A DNA stretch of 64,000 nt from Paenibacillus allorhizosphaerae (GTDB taxonomy: Bacteria > Bacillota > Bacilli > Paenibacillales > NBRC-103111). The stretch spans positions 44,823 through 108,822 of the forward strand of contig NZ_CAJVCE010000024.1 in the NCBI RefSeq assembly GCF_910594985.1. The letters run 5' to 3'. The position numbers were made by a program, and so were the translations under genes. The stretch's first letter is position 1. Each line of letters starts with the position of its first letter. This document shows, one piece after another, positions 28,211 to 35,394 of the stretch. A model generated the notes under the pieces. It had not been told where the DNA came from and searched no databases. It was given only the letters and a program-made list of their open reading frames with translations.

Positions 28211-28251
28211 GGTTACCTATAGGTTACAAATTAAACAAGCCCTCTGGTTAC
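28211..28251. promoter_or_regulatory. GGTTAC direct repeats before hxlR-type gene
   Basis: GGTTAC occurs at 28211-28216, 28222-28227 and 28246-28251 in the divergent region between the reductase and the HxlR-type regulator. They are possible binding half-sites of that regulator. Confidence 0.35.
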
Positions 28252-28304
28252 CTTACTTAACTTAGTGTATATTTTAAACAAATGATATTTTCGGAGGTGT
28301 GGGT

Positions 28305-28604
28305 ATGAATTATGATTGTTCGATCGAAAAATGCCTTAATGTCATTGGAGGAAAATGGTCCTTTTTGGTTCTTCGGGAACTCTTTTGCGGAAAAAAACGC
28401 TTTGGTGAATTAAAAAACAGCATCCATGATATTAGCTCCAAGTCTCTTACACAAACGCTTCGTCACCTTGAAGCAACTGGCATAATCGTTCGTGAAGCTT
28501 ATGCAACCATTCCTCCGACCGTTGAATATGAACTGACCGAAAAAGGGCATACGCTGCATACCATCATTCACGAAATGAAAAAATGGGGGGCTCATTGGGC
28601 ATAA
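28305..28604 (+). CDS. HxlR-family transcriptional regulator
   Basis: A 99-residue winged-helix regulator. The family start CSIEKCLNVIGGKWSFLVLR includes the conserved Cys near residue 5, which in YodB/HypR relatives senses quinones, aldehydes or disulfide stress. GGAGGT lies 6 nt before ATG at 28305; a GTG at 28299 is in frame but too close. Target is probably the divergent reductase pair. Confidence 0.88.
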   Translation: MNYDCSIEKCLNVIGGKWSFLVLRELFCGKKRFGELKNSIHDISSKSLTQTLRHLEATGIIVREAYATIPPTVEYELTEKGHTLHTIIHEMKKWGAHWA

Positions 28605-28641
28605 AAAAGAACCAACTCAAGTTATATGCACATTCATAGGG

Positions 28642-29163
28642 TTAGTGATGAGGGTTGTTTCTCCATACGGGATAGCCGAGCCCTACGTACGCAAGCCCCC
28701 ACAGCAGCGTAAGCCAGCTACTTAATGCCGGAATGAAACCCAAGAACACCCAGATGAGCAGCATGACCGCCGCCCATCGCGGCAGTTGCCCGGCTCGAAA
28801 CGTGACGAACGAGAACAAGACAAGCCCGATGAGCATCAGCGCATTGTTCACTATCGGGAGAAACAAGGCTGCTTCGGACGGCTCCGCTTTCAGTATCGTG
28901 CTCCACACGAGGCAGCCCGTCATCATGTTGCCCAGCGATAGCAGCAAACATCCGATGAACCCGAGTACCCCGGTGCGCACCGCTTCATACATATATATCC
29001 CGATCGATCCGATAGCCATCAGGTAGCAAGCGATAAGACCCGCCCATAGTTCCGGCATACTGTCGCTTCCCCAAATGAGCGCGCCGGGTGTCATCAGCAT
29101 TCTCGCTACACCGCCCAAGACGGCGATCAATCCAAAGCCGGAAGTTATTTTATCCATCGTCAT
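28642..29163 (-). CDS. small integral membrane protein, function unknown
   Basis: A 173-residue protein with about five hydrophobic segments and short loops (for example GFIGCLLLSLGNMMTGCLVW and AVMLLIWVFLGFIPALSSWL). GGAGG lies 7 nt before ATG at 29163. It is 24 nt after another small gene on the same strand, so the two probably form one unit. I do not recognise a family. Confidence 0.65.
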   Translation of the reverse strand: MTMDKITSGFGLIAVLGGVARMLMTPGALIWGSDSMPELWAGLIACYLMAIGSIGIYMYEAVRTGVLGFIGCLLLSLGNMMTGCLVWSTILKAEPSEAALFLPIVNNALMLIGLVLFSFVTFRAGQLPRWAAVMLLIWVFLGFIPALSSWLTLLWGLAYVGLGYPVWRNNPHH

Positions 29164-29187
29164 TGTACATCCTCCTTAGCGTCCGTC

Positions 29188-29556
29188 TTACGGCGATACC
29201 CGTTCCACACTTATACCAGAACAATGTGCTTCCTGAACCATTTTCCAACCTTCGGCGTCAATCCCCAATTGATCCATAATTACCCTCATGTCTAGCTGTA
29301 TCTTGGCCGCTTTCCAGCTTGCAAAGTCGATCATGTTGCTTGCCGGAGCCGCCCTTTCTCTGGCGACTTCCTCCGCAGCAGAAACAGCCTCCGCCATTGC
29401 TTGGAATCCTGCTGGCTCGTTCATGAAAGCAGCGACGAGATATGCCTCGCATGTCGCGAGCTTCAGCTCGGCCTCGGCCTTTTTCATCGGGAAACTGCGG
29501 AAGTGCACCCGGCTGAAATAATAATACCTGTTACCCACTTTTTTGATCTCGATCAT
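29188..29556 (-). CDS. hypothetical protein
   Basis: A 122-residue soluble protein, Ala-rich in the middle (residues ~45-80) and with no signal or membrane segment. ATG at 29556 has CGGAG 8 nt upstream; the open frame to 29628 lacks a ribosome site. No family recognised. Probably co-transcribed with the membrane protein downstream. Confidence 0.55.
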   Translation of the reverse strand: MIEIKKVGNRYYYFSRVHFRSFPMKKAEAELKLATCEAYLVAAFMNEPAGFQAMAEAVSAAEEVARERAAPASNMIDFASWKAAKIQLDMRVIMDQLGIDAEGWKMVQEAHCSGISVERVSP

Positions 29557-29665
29557 CTTAATCGCTCCGTTTCGCTTATGTGTTACCGTCTCGACGATCC
29601 GGCCGAATTTGCCAAGACCAGAAGGCACCTCCCGTCATTTTATATCTTTTGTTCGTTATGGCTCG

Positions 29666-30862
29666 TTAAGGGAGCTTCAGCTCGATCTCGATGCGGTGGA
29701 TTCCGCTTGTAATACTCGTAAAATCGGTAGTCAAGGAATCCGCGTATTTATTTTCCCTCACCTTGCGAATTTTCATCTGCACGGGTTGCTCCCCTTCGAG
29801 AACGTAACTGGCGATGATCGTATACCTGCCTAGAGGAACATCCTGCATGCCGAAGCCGTCCGGCGAATTCGTGCCGTGCCCCTTGATCACCTGTCCCGGA
29901 CTACCATCGACAAGCGGTCCGTCAGGGGTCAGCGTAATTTCGACGTCTTCCCGGTTGGGAGGAGGAAGTGTGAGACCTTTCGGATTCATCAGATCCATCA
30001 TGTAGAAAAGCACTCTGCCTCGGCAGGAGTAACATCCTTCCGGCTTGGCGCCGCTCGCATTCCAGGTGAAATTGCGGATCGCTCCGTCATCGCCCGTGAA
30101 AGGATTATCGTTGTCGGGAACAAGGTTGAACGTATACGACTTCCCATTATATGGACGCTCAATCTTAGCGCTGGCATGCCATGTCGTTGCACGCATGCCG
30201 AGCGGAATGCGGTAATATCCGTTCACGTCCGTTACGTCTATCGCATTACTGTTGTAAATCAGCTGATTGTCCGCAACGACTTCGGCCCCCTCCATCGGCT
30301 TGCCCTGGGCATCGGTGACGCGGCCCTTTACAATCCCAGGTTCAACCGTTTCCGCGCCTCCTTGCCGTGTCATGCCTCCGTTTTCGTCACCGCCTTCGAT
30401 GTTGATGACAAACCCGTTTCCGCTATCGATAAACGTAACCTCATACCCGCTGTTCTCCGAAATAAATCGGAGCGGGATCATCGTTATTCCATCTATCATT
30501 TGCGCAGGCACTTCCAGTTCGACCGATTTGCCGTTCGCTTTGGCTTTCGTGCTATCCAGCGTAAGTTCGATCTCAAGGCCTCCCTTCGCGCCGGATGCTT
30601 TCCGGACTCCGCCCGTATCCGACCATTTCACTTGAAACCCGAGCGTTTCGAACAATGGCCGGAAGGGCACCAGGGTGCTCCCCTCCCGGATTACCGGCTG
30701 CGCGTCTTCGAATGTCAACAACTCCCCGTTGTAGTACACCTGCAGTCCTGTGGAAGCCGCAGCAACCGGCTGCCAGCATAACATCATGAACAGCATAATA
30801 ACGAAAAGAACGCGGACCGACTTTTTTAGGACAACCCCGCGGCGATCTTTTAATCGATTCAT
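29666..30862 (-). CDS. secreted protein with copper-amine-oxidase-N and carboxypeptidase-regulatory-like domains
   Basis: A 398-residue exported protein with a signal peptide cut after PVAAAS (~residue 37). Residues ~40-155 contain the copper amine oxidase N-terminal (stalk) fold, with VPFRPLFETLGFQVKW and MIPLRFISENSGYEV; despite the name it is a cell-wall-associated module in Bacillota, not a catalyst. Residues ~170-270 form a carboxypeptidase-regulatory-like beta-domain (GIVKGRVTDAQGKPMEGAEV), then a Cys pair GCYSCRG and a last beta-domain. AAGGAGG precedes ATG at 30862. Its promoter shares a 52-bp block and a dyad with the giant repeat protein gene. Confidence 0.8.
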   Translation of the reverse strand: MNRLKDRRGVVLKKSVRVLFVIMLFMMLCWQPVAAASTGLQVYYNGELLTFEDAQPVIREGSTLVPFRPLFETLGFQVKWSDTGGVRKASGAKGGLEIELTLDSTKAKANGKSVELEVPAQMIDGITMIPLRFISENSGYEVTFIDSGNGFVINIEGGDENGGMTRQGGAETVEPGIVKGRVTDAQGKPMEGAEVVADNQLIYNSNAIDVTDVNGYYRIPLGMRATTWHASAKIERPYNGKSYTFNLVPDNDNPFTGDDGAIRNFTWNASGAKPEGCYSCRGRVLFYMMDLMNPKGLTLPPPNREDVEITLTPDGPLVDGSPGQVIKGHGTNSPDGFGMQDVPLGRYTIIASYVLEGEQPVQMKIRKVRENKYADSLTTDFTSITSGIHRIEIELKLP

Positions 30863-30938
30863 AAATTTCTTTTCCTCCTTTTAATGGACCATTGCCTAAT
30901 TGCAAAAGCCATTGATTCGAAACTCATCTTCGACCTTT

Positions 30939-31029
30939 CCATTTTCCAATGAATGGCCGGCACCCATCCAGATGATTCGATCCTAATTTCGGTATTGAGC
31001 TGTCATTATTTTGCGTCATGACCCGTCAT
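30939..31029 (-). promoter_or_regulatory. promoter region shared with the giant repeat-protein gene; TGAC-N2-GTCA dyad
   Basis: Positions 30939-30990 align without gaps to 39056-39107, including ATTTTCC, GCCGG and ATCCTAATTTC. The dyad TGACCCGTCA lies at 31019-31028, 29 bp further out. The same dyad stands before the response-regulator gene (35059-35068) and the giant gene (39137-39146). Confidence 0.6.
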
Positions 31030-31048
31030 TCAAGGCGCTGCTTTCCAT

Positions 31049-31084
31049 AAAAAAACGCCTCCGGCTTCAAAGCCGAAAGGCGTT
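31049..31084 (-). terminator. terminator of the sensor kinase operon
   Basis: AAACGCCT and AGGCGTTT arms with an inner GGCTT/AAGCC stem, followed on the minus strand by a run of T. It lies 13 nt after the kinase stop. A diverged copy of this terminator and its surroundings occurs at 39215-39300. Confidence 0.8.
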
Positions 31085-31097
31085 TCCTCATGCTGGA

Positions 31098-34000
31098 TTA
31101 AGTTTCGTCCGGCAGCGAGAGCGTCAGCAAGCAGCCGCCGTCTTCCGGGGACGATAGCTCCAAAGAGCCGCCAAGCGACCTCGCCCGCTCCGTCATGACC
31201 CGCAACCCGATTCCGGTGGCGGCGGCGGGTTCGTATCTTTTGCCGTCGTTCCATAAGAAGAAGCGGATGCACCCGTCCCCGTGGCCCAGCTCAAACCGGA
31301 AACGGCGGCACTCTCCGTGGCGGATACCGTTGGTCAGACCTTCCCGCAAAGCGTAATAAATGACCTTTTTATGCAAAGCGCCAAGCGGCGGAAGTGGTCG
31401 AATGTCCATCTCCGCTGCCACTCCGGCGGCCACGGTTTCCGCCATCAGTTCCCGCAAGGCTGGCTCGAGGTCATAATCCGAGCCGCTTTGTTTCATCATC
31501 CGCACCGATTCGCGCACTTCCTCCATGCCTCTGCGGACCAGATCCTGTGAGAGCTGAAGCTTTTCATATCCCCGCTCGTCGTTTTTCATCAGCAGCCGTT
31601 TGGCTGCTTCAAGCTGAATGATCGTCGTGGTCAGCGTGTGACCGACAATGTCGTGAATATCGCCGGCAATGCGGTTGCGCTCCTCGACGACCTGAAGCTC
31701 CGCTGTTGCCTGTGCGGTTTCCCGCATCGATTGCTGCAGACGAAGATGGGTCCGCTCCAAATCGGCGGTCCGCTCCTGCACGAGCCGCTCCAGCGAGTGG
31801 GTCAGCTGGGAGAGCTGCAGCTGAACGTTGACGCGGGCGAGCAGCTCGTTTTTGGCGAGTGGCTTGGTCAAATAATCGTTCGCGCCGGCATCGAAACCTT
31901 CCAGTAAATCGGACAGCCGATTTCTCGCCGTCAGCATAATGACCGGGAGTTCGCTGGCGGAAAATCGTTTGCGGATCGACCGGCAAATGTCATAGCCGTT
32001 TCCATCGGGGAGCATGACGTCGAGCAGCACCAGGCTTATTTTATACCGATCCAACATATGCAGCGCTTCACTGGCAGAATACGCTTTAACTAGAGTAAAC
32101 GGCTGCATGAACAAATAATTGTCCAGCACCTGATGGTTAATTGACTCATCATCGACGAGCAGCAAGGTAGTGCCCGAACCGGTCGCCTGTACCGCCGAAG
32201 GGGCGGAAAGAGGCTCCGGTTCGGGCGGCGGACTTTCTTCCGCCGGCCAAGGATCGGGTGCCCCCGCGTCCAGCACAAGTATCGCCTCCGTGTCACCGGG
32301 AGCCAGATCGATCTCACCTGCGATGGGCATCGTAAACGAACATTCCGTGCCTTTTCCCGGTACGGATCGGATGCTGATCGTTCCGTTCTGCAGCTCGACC
32401 AGCTTCTTCGTTAAGGGCAGGCCGAGCCCCGTGCCCTCCAGCGTCGCGGCAATCTCGCCAACCTGTTCGAACGGCTCGAATACGGCAGCCAGCTTATCCC
32501 CGGGGATCCCGACCCCCGTATCTGCGACCGCGATCCGCATCCGTTCGCCTTCCCGTACGGCGTTCACGGCAATTTCCCCCGATGGCGTAAATTTCACGGC
32601 ATTGCCGACCAGGTTGTACAATATTTGCTGCAGTCTGTCGGGGTCTGCAGCGATCGGCGGCAGACCGGCATCGACCCGGTTGACCAGCCGAACTCCTTTG
32701 CCGGCGGTCATCGGGCTGAATGCGGCCAGTACAATTCCGGCTGCATCGCGCAAATGAACCGGTTCGATATGCAGCGGGATGTCGCGGTGTTTGATTTTGG
32801 CCAGATCCAGAATATCGCTGACAAGCCGTGCAAGCCTCTTGCCGCTCGCTGCGATTAGCTGCAGGTTGTGGCGGGCCGTTTCCGGAAGCGGGCCTGCAAT
32901 CCCTTCCAGAAGCGACTCAGTGAGACCGATCATCCCATGGAGAGGCGTCCGCAATTCATGGGACGTATTGGCGAGAAAGTCGTCCTTAATCCGGTCCATT
33001 GATTCAAGACGGTCGTTTTTATCCCGCAATTGTTCAGCGAGCTGCCGGGATTGGCGAAAGACGTCCTTAAGCCGCGAGACGATCATCATACCAAGGGACA
33101 ACACGAATAGAAACATGCCCAGGTAGAAAATATTCGGTTTCCAGTAATATGAGAAAAAAGGCATATGCCGGATGCTAAATGCATTGATCCAAGGAACATA
33201 TAAAAAAAGCAATTCCAAAACCTTCGAGAAGGCCAGCATGCCCGTGCCGAAAGCAAGCCAGGCCGTCTCCGCGTCCCTGCGATGGCGAAACCAGTGCAGC
33301 ATCGGACGGGCAATATACAGTAGCGCCGCGCCAAGCGCGAACGGATACACATAATACTCCGTCGTCATGAACCAATAGCCGTCATCAAGAGCCATCACGA
33401 ACGAAATGGCCGCGTACGCGAGCATAAAGCGGGCAACGTTGCGGCAAGCGCGCTTGACGGGAGCTTCGGCCAGCTGCTCAAGCAAGCCGAAGATCGCGAA
33501 GGCCCCCAGCAGCGGACCCAGATTCTGAAAATAGCCGACGAATAAGGGCGGATCGAACAGGCTCATGATACTCGATCTGGCAAAACAGGTATAGGCGACA
33601 CTGAAGTTCAGCAAGGAAAAATAACCGTGCAGCGCCTCCTTGTTGTAAAACAAATAAGTGGCGAAAGCGACAAATCCAAGGAACAAATAGCAGACGGTCA
33701 GCGCGACGGTTAATAAATTCGCCCGGATGATTTGCGTCGTGATGCTGTTCGCTTCGAAAATAATGAGCCGGCCGAAGTACAGCCCTCCCTCTTTCTGGGG
33801 CATCACCCGCAAATAGATCGTTTTCCCCGCGTAATCGACAGGAAGCCGGTAAAAATCTTTTTCATAGTATGGATCAATCCATCGGCTCGGGCGGCTCCAA
33901 TTGAAATCGGCGATTTGCTTTCCGTCGAGATAGATTTGGTATTTCTTCGAATCCCGAATCTGCAGCAGCGGATCCCGGTGCGGCTCCTTGGGCTCTGGCA

Positions 34001-34298
34001 GTGTATGTTTTACCCAGAACACCTCTGTATGTTGCTTTGCTCCAGGCGTTGCTGCCAACTCTTCATACGGCTTCCAGCGAACCCCTTCGTCGACGACCCG
34101 GCCTTCCGTCACCTGCAAATCACCCAAGAATGCTTCCCAGCCTGGCTCGTCTTCCAACGTGTAGACATATTTGCCCTTAAACTCGGCAAAGCCGCCATTG
34201 ACGAAATAAGTGAAACCGATGATCCCGGACAAAATGACGGTAACGATAATGATGTAATCCAAGCTTCGGTGCCACCGCAGTCCATTCGGTCGTTTCAT
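31098..34298 (-). CDS. membrane hybrid sensor with two kinase modules (HisKA and HisKA_3)
   Basis: A 1066-residue protein. One membrane helix (~13-32) precedes an extracytoplasmic beta-domain (~40-185) and seven helices (~192-408), the 7TMR-DISM layout. Then follow a coiled coil, a HisKA domain with NTSHELRTPLHG (His 447), an ATPase domain with NLVGNAVKF and GTGLGL, a Pro-rich linker, a receiver domain (~711-825, Asp 760 in LVLLDVMLPDG), a second coiled coil, and a NarX-type HisKA_3 with GDIHDIVGHTL (His 882) and a final ATPase domain. Carrying two kinase types in one chain is unusual. The start overlaps the response-regulator stop (ATGA). Confidence 0.85.
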   Translation of the reverse strand: MKRPNGLRWHRSLDYIIIVTVILSGIIGFTYFVNGGFAEFKGKYVYTLEDEPGWEAFLGDLQVTEGRVVDEGVRWKPYEELAATPGAKQHTEVFWVKHTLPEPKEPHRDPLLQIRDSKKYQIYLDGKQIADFNWSRPSRWIDPYYEKDFYRLPVDYAGKTIYLRVMPQKEGGLYFGRLIIFEANSITTQIIRANLLTVALTVCYLFLGFVAFATYLFYNKEALHGYFSLLNFSVAYTCFARSSIMSLFDPPLFVGYFQNLGPLLGAFAIFGLLEQLAEAPVKRACRNVARFMLAYAAISFVMALDDGYWFMTTEYYVYPFALGAALLYIARPMLHWFRHRRDAETAWLAFGTGMLAFSKVLELLFLYVPWINAFSIRHMPFFSYYWKPNIFYLGMFLFVLSLGMMIVSRLKDVFRQSRQLAEQLRDKNDRLESMDRIKDDFLANTSHELRTPLHGMIGLTESLLEGIAGPLPETARHNLQLIAASGKRLARLVSDILDLAKIKHRDIPLHIEPVHLRDAAGIVLAAFSPMTAGKGVRLVNRVDAGLPPIAADPDRLQQILYNLVGNAVKFTPSGEIAVNAVREGERMRIAVADTGVGIPGDKLAAVFEPFEQVGEIAATLEGTGLGLPLTKKLVELQNGTISIRSVPGKGTECSFTMPIAGEIDLAPGDTEAILVLDAGAPDPWPAEESPPPEPEPLSAPSAVQATGSGTTLLLVDDESINHQVLDNYLFMQPFTLVKAYSASEALHMLDRYKISLVLLDVMLPDGNGYDICRSIRKRFSASELPVIMLTARNRLSDLLEGFDAGANDYLTKPLAKNELLARVNVQLQLSQLTHSLERLVQERTADLERTHLRLQQSMRETAQATAELQVVEERNRIAGDIHDIVGHTLTTTIIQLEAAKRLLMKNDERGYEKLQLSQDLVRRGMEEVRESVRMMKQSGSDYDLEPALRELMAETVAAGVAAEMDIRPLPPLGALHKKVIYYALREGLTNGIRHGECRRFRFELGHGDGCIRFFLWNDGKRYEPAAATGIGLRVMTERARSLGGSLELSSPEDGGCLLTLSLPDET

Positions 34299-34972
34299 GG
34301 ATTGCTTTTCCCTCCCAATAGAGCCCGCAGCGTCATTACGGCGATATTGCGGTCGTTCGTGCCGATTTTGGCATAGATGGCGCTGACATAGTTTTTCACC
34401 GTACCCTCGCTCAAGAAAAGCAGCTCCGCCATCTCTCGATTTGATTTTCCTTCCAGCATAAGCAAAGCGATCGTTTTTTCTTTTTCGGATAAGGCGATCG
34501 TCTCTGTTTTATTCAGGACATCATCCAGACGCAGGCGTCCATCCACAGTAGAAGAAATAAGCCTTGACGCTAGTTTGGCCGCAATGACCGACGGCAGCAT
34601 AAATTGCCCTCTGACGGCATCCCGAACGGATTGAATCAGTTTGTCTCCAGGCATATCCTTCAGCAGGAAACCGGTTGCTCCGCCGGCAAGCGCCTCCACG
34701 ATATAGTCGTCCTCCGCAAACGTCGTCAAGATTAAAATGACCGTTTCGGGAAAATGTTGCTTGATCTGCTTGGTGCATTCAATGCCATTCATCCCCTGCA
34801 TCTGAATGTCCATGAGAATCAGATGGGGACGATGCTGTTCCGTTAATGCCAAGGCCTCCGCCCCATTGCCTGCCGAAGCGACCACCCGCATATCCTCTTC
34901 CAAATTCAAAATCGTTTGGAGTCCGTCACGCATCAAAGTATGGTCGTCCGCGATGAGTATATCGATCATCAA
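34295..34972 (-). CDS. NarL/LuxR-type response regulator
   Basis: A 225-residue regulator. The receiver domain has the acidic pair Asp9-Asp10 and phospho-acceptor Asp55 (LILMDIQMQG), plus Thr in ILTTF and Lys in LLKDMP. The C-terminal LuxR helix-turn-helix is SNREMAELLFLSEGTVKNYV. It is coupled to the kinase by a 4-nt overlap, and the HisKA_3 module is its expected phosphodonor. A dyad TGAC-N2-GTCA 87 nt upstream suggests autoregulation. Confidence 0.9.
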   Translation of the reverse strand: MMIDILIADDHTLMRDGLQTILNLEEDMRVVASAGNGAEALALTEQHRPHLILMDIQMQGMNGIECTKQIKQHFPETVILILTTFAEDDYIVEALAGGATGFLLKDMPGDKLIQSVRDAVRGQFMLPSVIAAKLASRLISSTVDGRLRLDDVLNKTETIALSEKEKTIALLMLEGKSNREMAELLFLSEGTVKNYVSAIYAKIGTNDRNIAVMTLRALLGGKSNP

Positions 34973-35057
34973 ATCATCCCCGATAGTTTGCGATTTGGTT
35001 CAAGTGTACCGTCTTATGGTATAGACTGGCAATACTCCAAAAGGGTAAAACGCGACG

Positions 35058-35069
35058 ATGACCCGTCAC
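35058..35069. promoter_or_regulatory. TGAC-N2-GTCA dyad before the response-regulator gene
   Basis: TGACCCGTCA at 35059-35068 is identical to the copy at 31019-31028. It is a perfect inverted repeat with 4-base arms, a shape fitting a NarL-type dimer, and it lies upstream of the operon that encodes such a regulator. Confidence 0.55.
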
Positions 35070-35098
35070 TAACGGATACACTCGAGCTGCTACGACAT

Positions 35099-35148
35099 CA
35101 AAAAACCGCTCATCCGAAAATGTTGCTTACTTCGGCTAAGCGGTTTTA
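35099..35148 (-). terminator. terminator behind the small peptide gene
   Basis: AAAACCGCT (35102-35110) pairs with AGCGGTTTT (35139-35147); an inner CCGAA/TTCGG stem adds strength and minus-strand T residues follow. It ends the giant-protein/peptide unit. Confidence 0.75.
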
Positions 35149-35188
35149 ACAAGTTTATTGCTGCTGTGTCATATTTTTCACGACTATG

Positions 35189-35350
35189 CTAGTCTTTCAC
35201 GCACACTCTTTGCCAGAACCCCGAAGGGGAAAGCTGAAACTCCCAATGGCCTCCCGGACAGCTCGAAGTGCTTAAAGCGGTCTCGAAGACGATGGGTTGA
35301 TGCGTAATGATTTGGGGTGCTGCATATTGCTTTTTCCCTGGCATTCCCAT
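35189..35350 (-). CDS. 53-residue peptide, precursor-like, unrecognised
   Basis: A small gene in a different frame from the longer overlapping open frame. ATG at 35350 has AAGGGAG 9 nt upstream. The peptide begins MGMPGKKQYAAPQIITHQPI; after a central Ser/Thr stretch (TALSTSSCPGG) it has a Trp-rich C-terminal part with HWEFQLSPSGFWQR and a second Cys (C31 and C50). The KKxYxxPxI start followed by a short distinct tail is seen in precursors of some ribosomally made modified peptides and in small orphan peptides of Bacillota; no modifying enzyme is nearby, so function stays open. It lies 44 nt after the giant surface-protein gene, before a shared terminator. Confidence 0.6.
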   Translation of the reverse strand: MGMPGKKQYAAPQIITHQPIVFETALSTSSCPGGHWEFQLSPSGFWQRVCVKD

Positions 35351-35394
35351 ATCGTCCATCTCCCTTCTTAATTATTTCCGGCTTTATCCATTGT

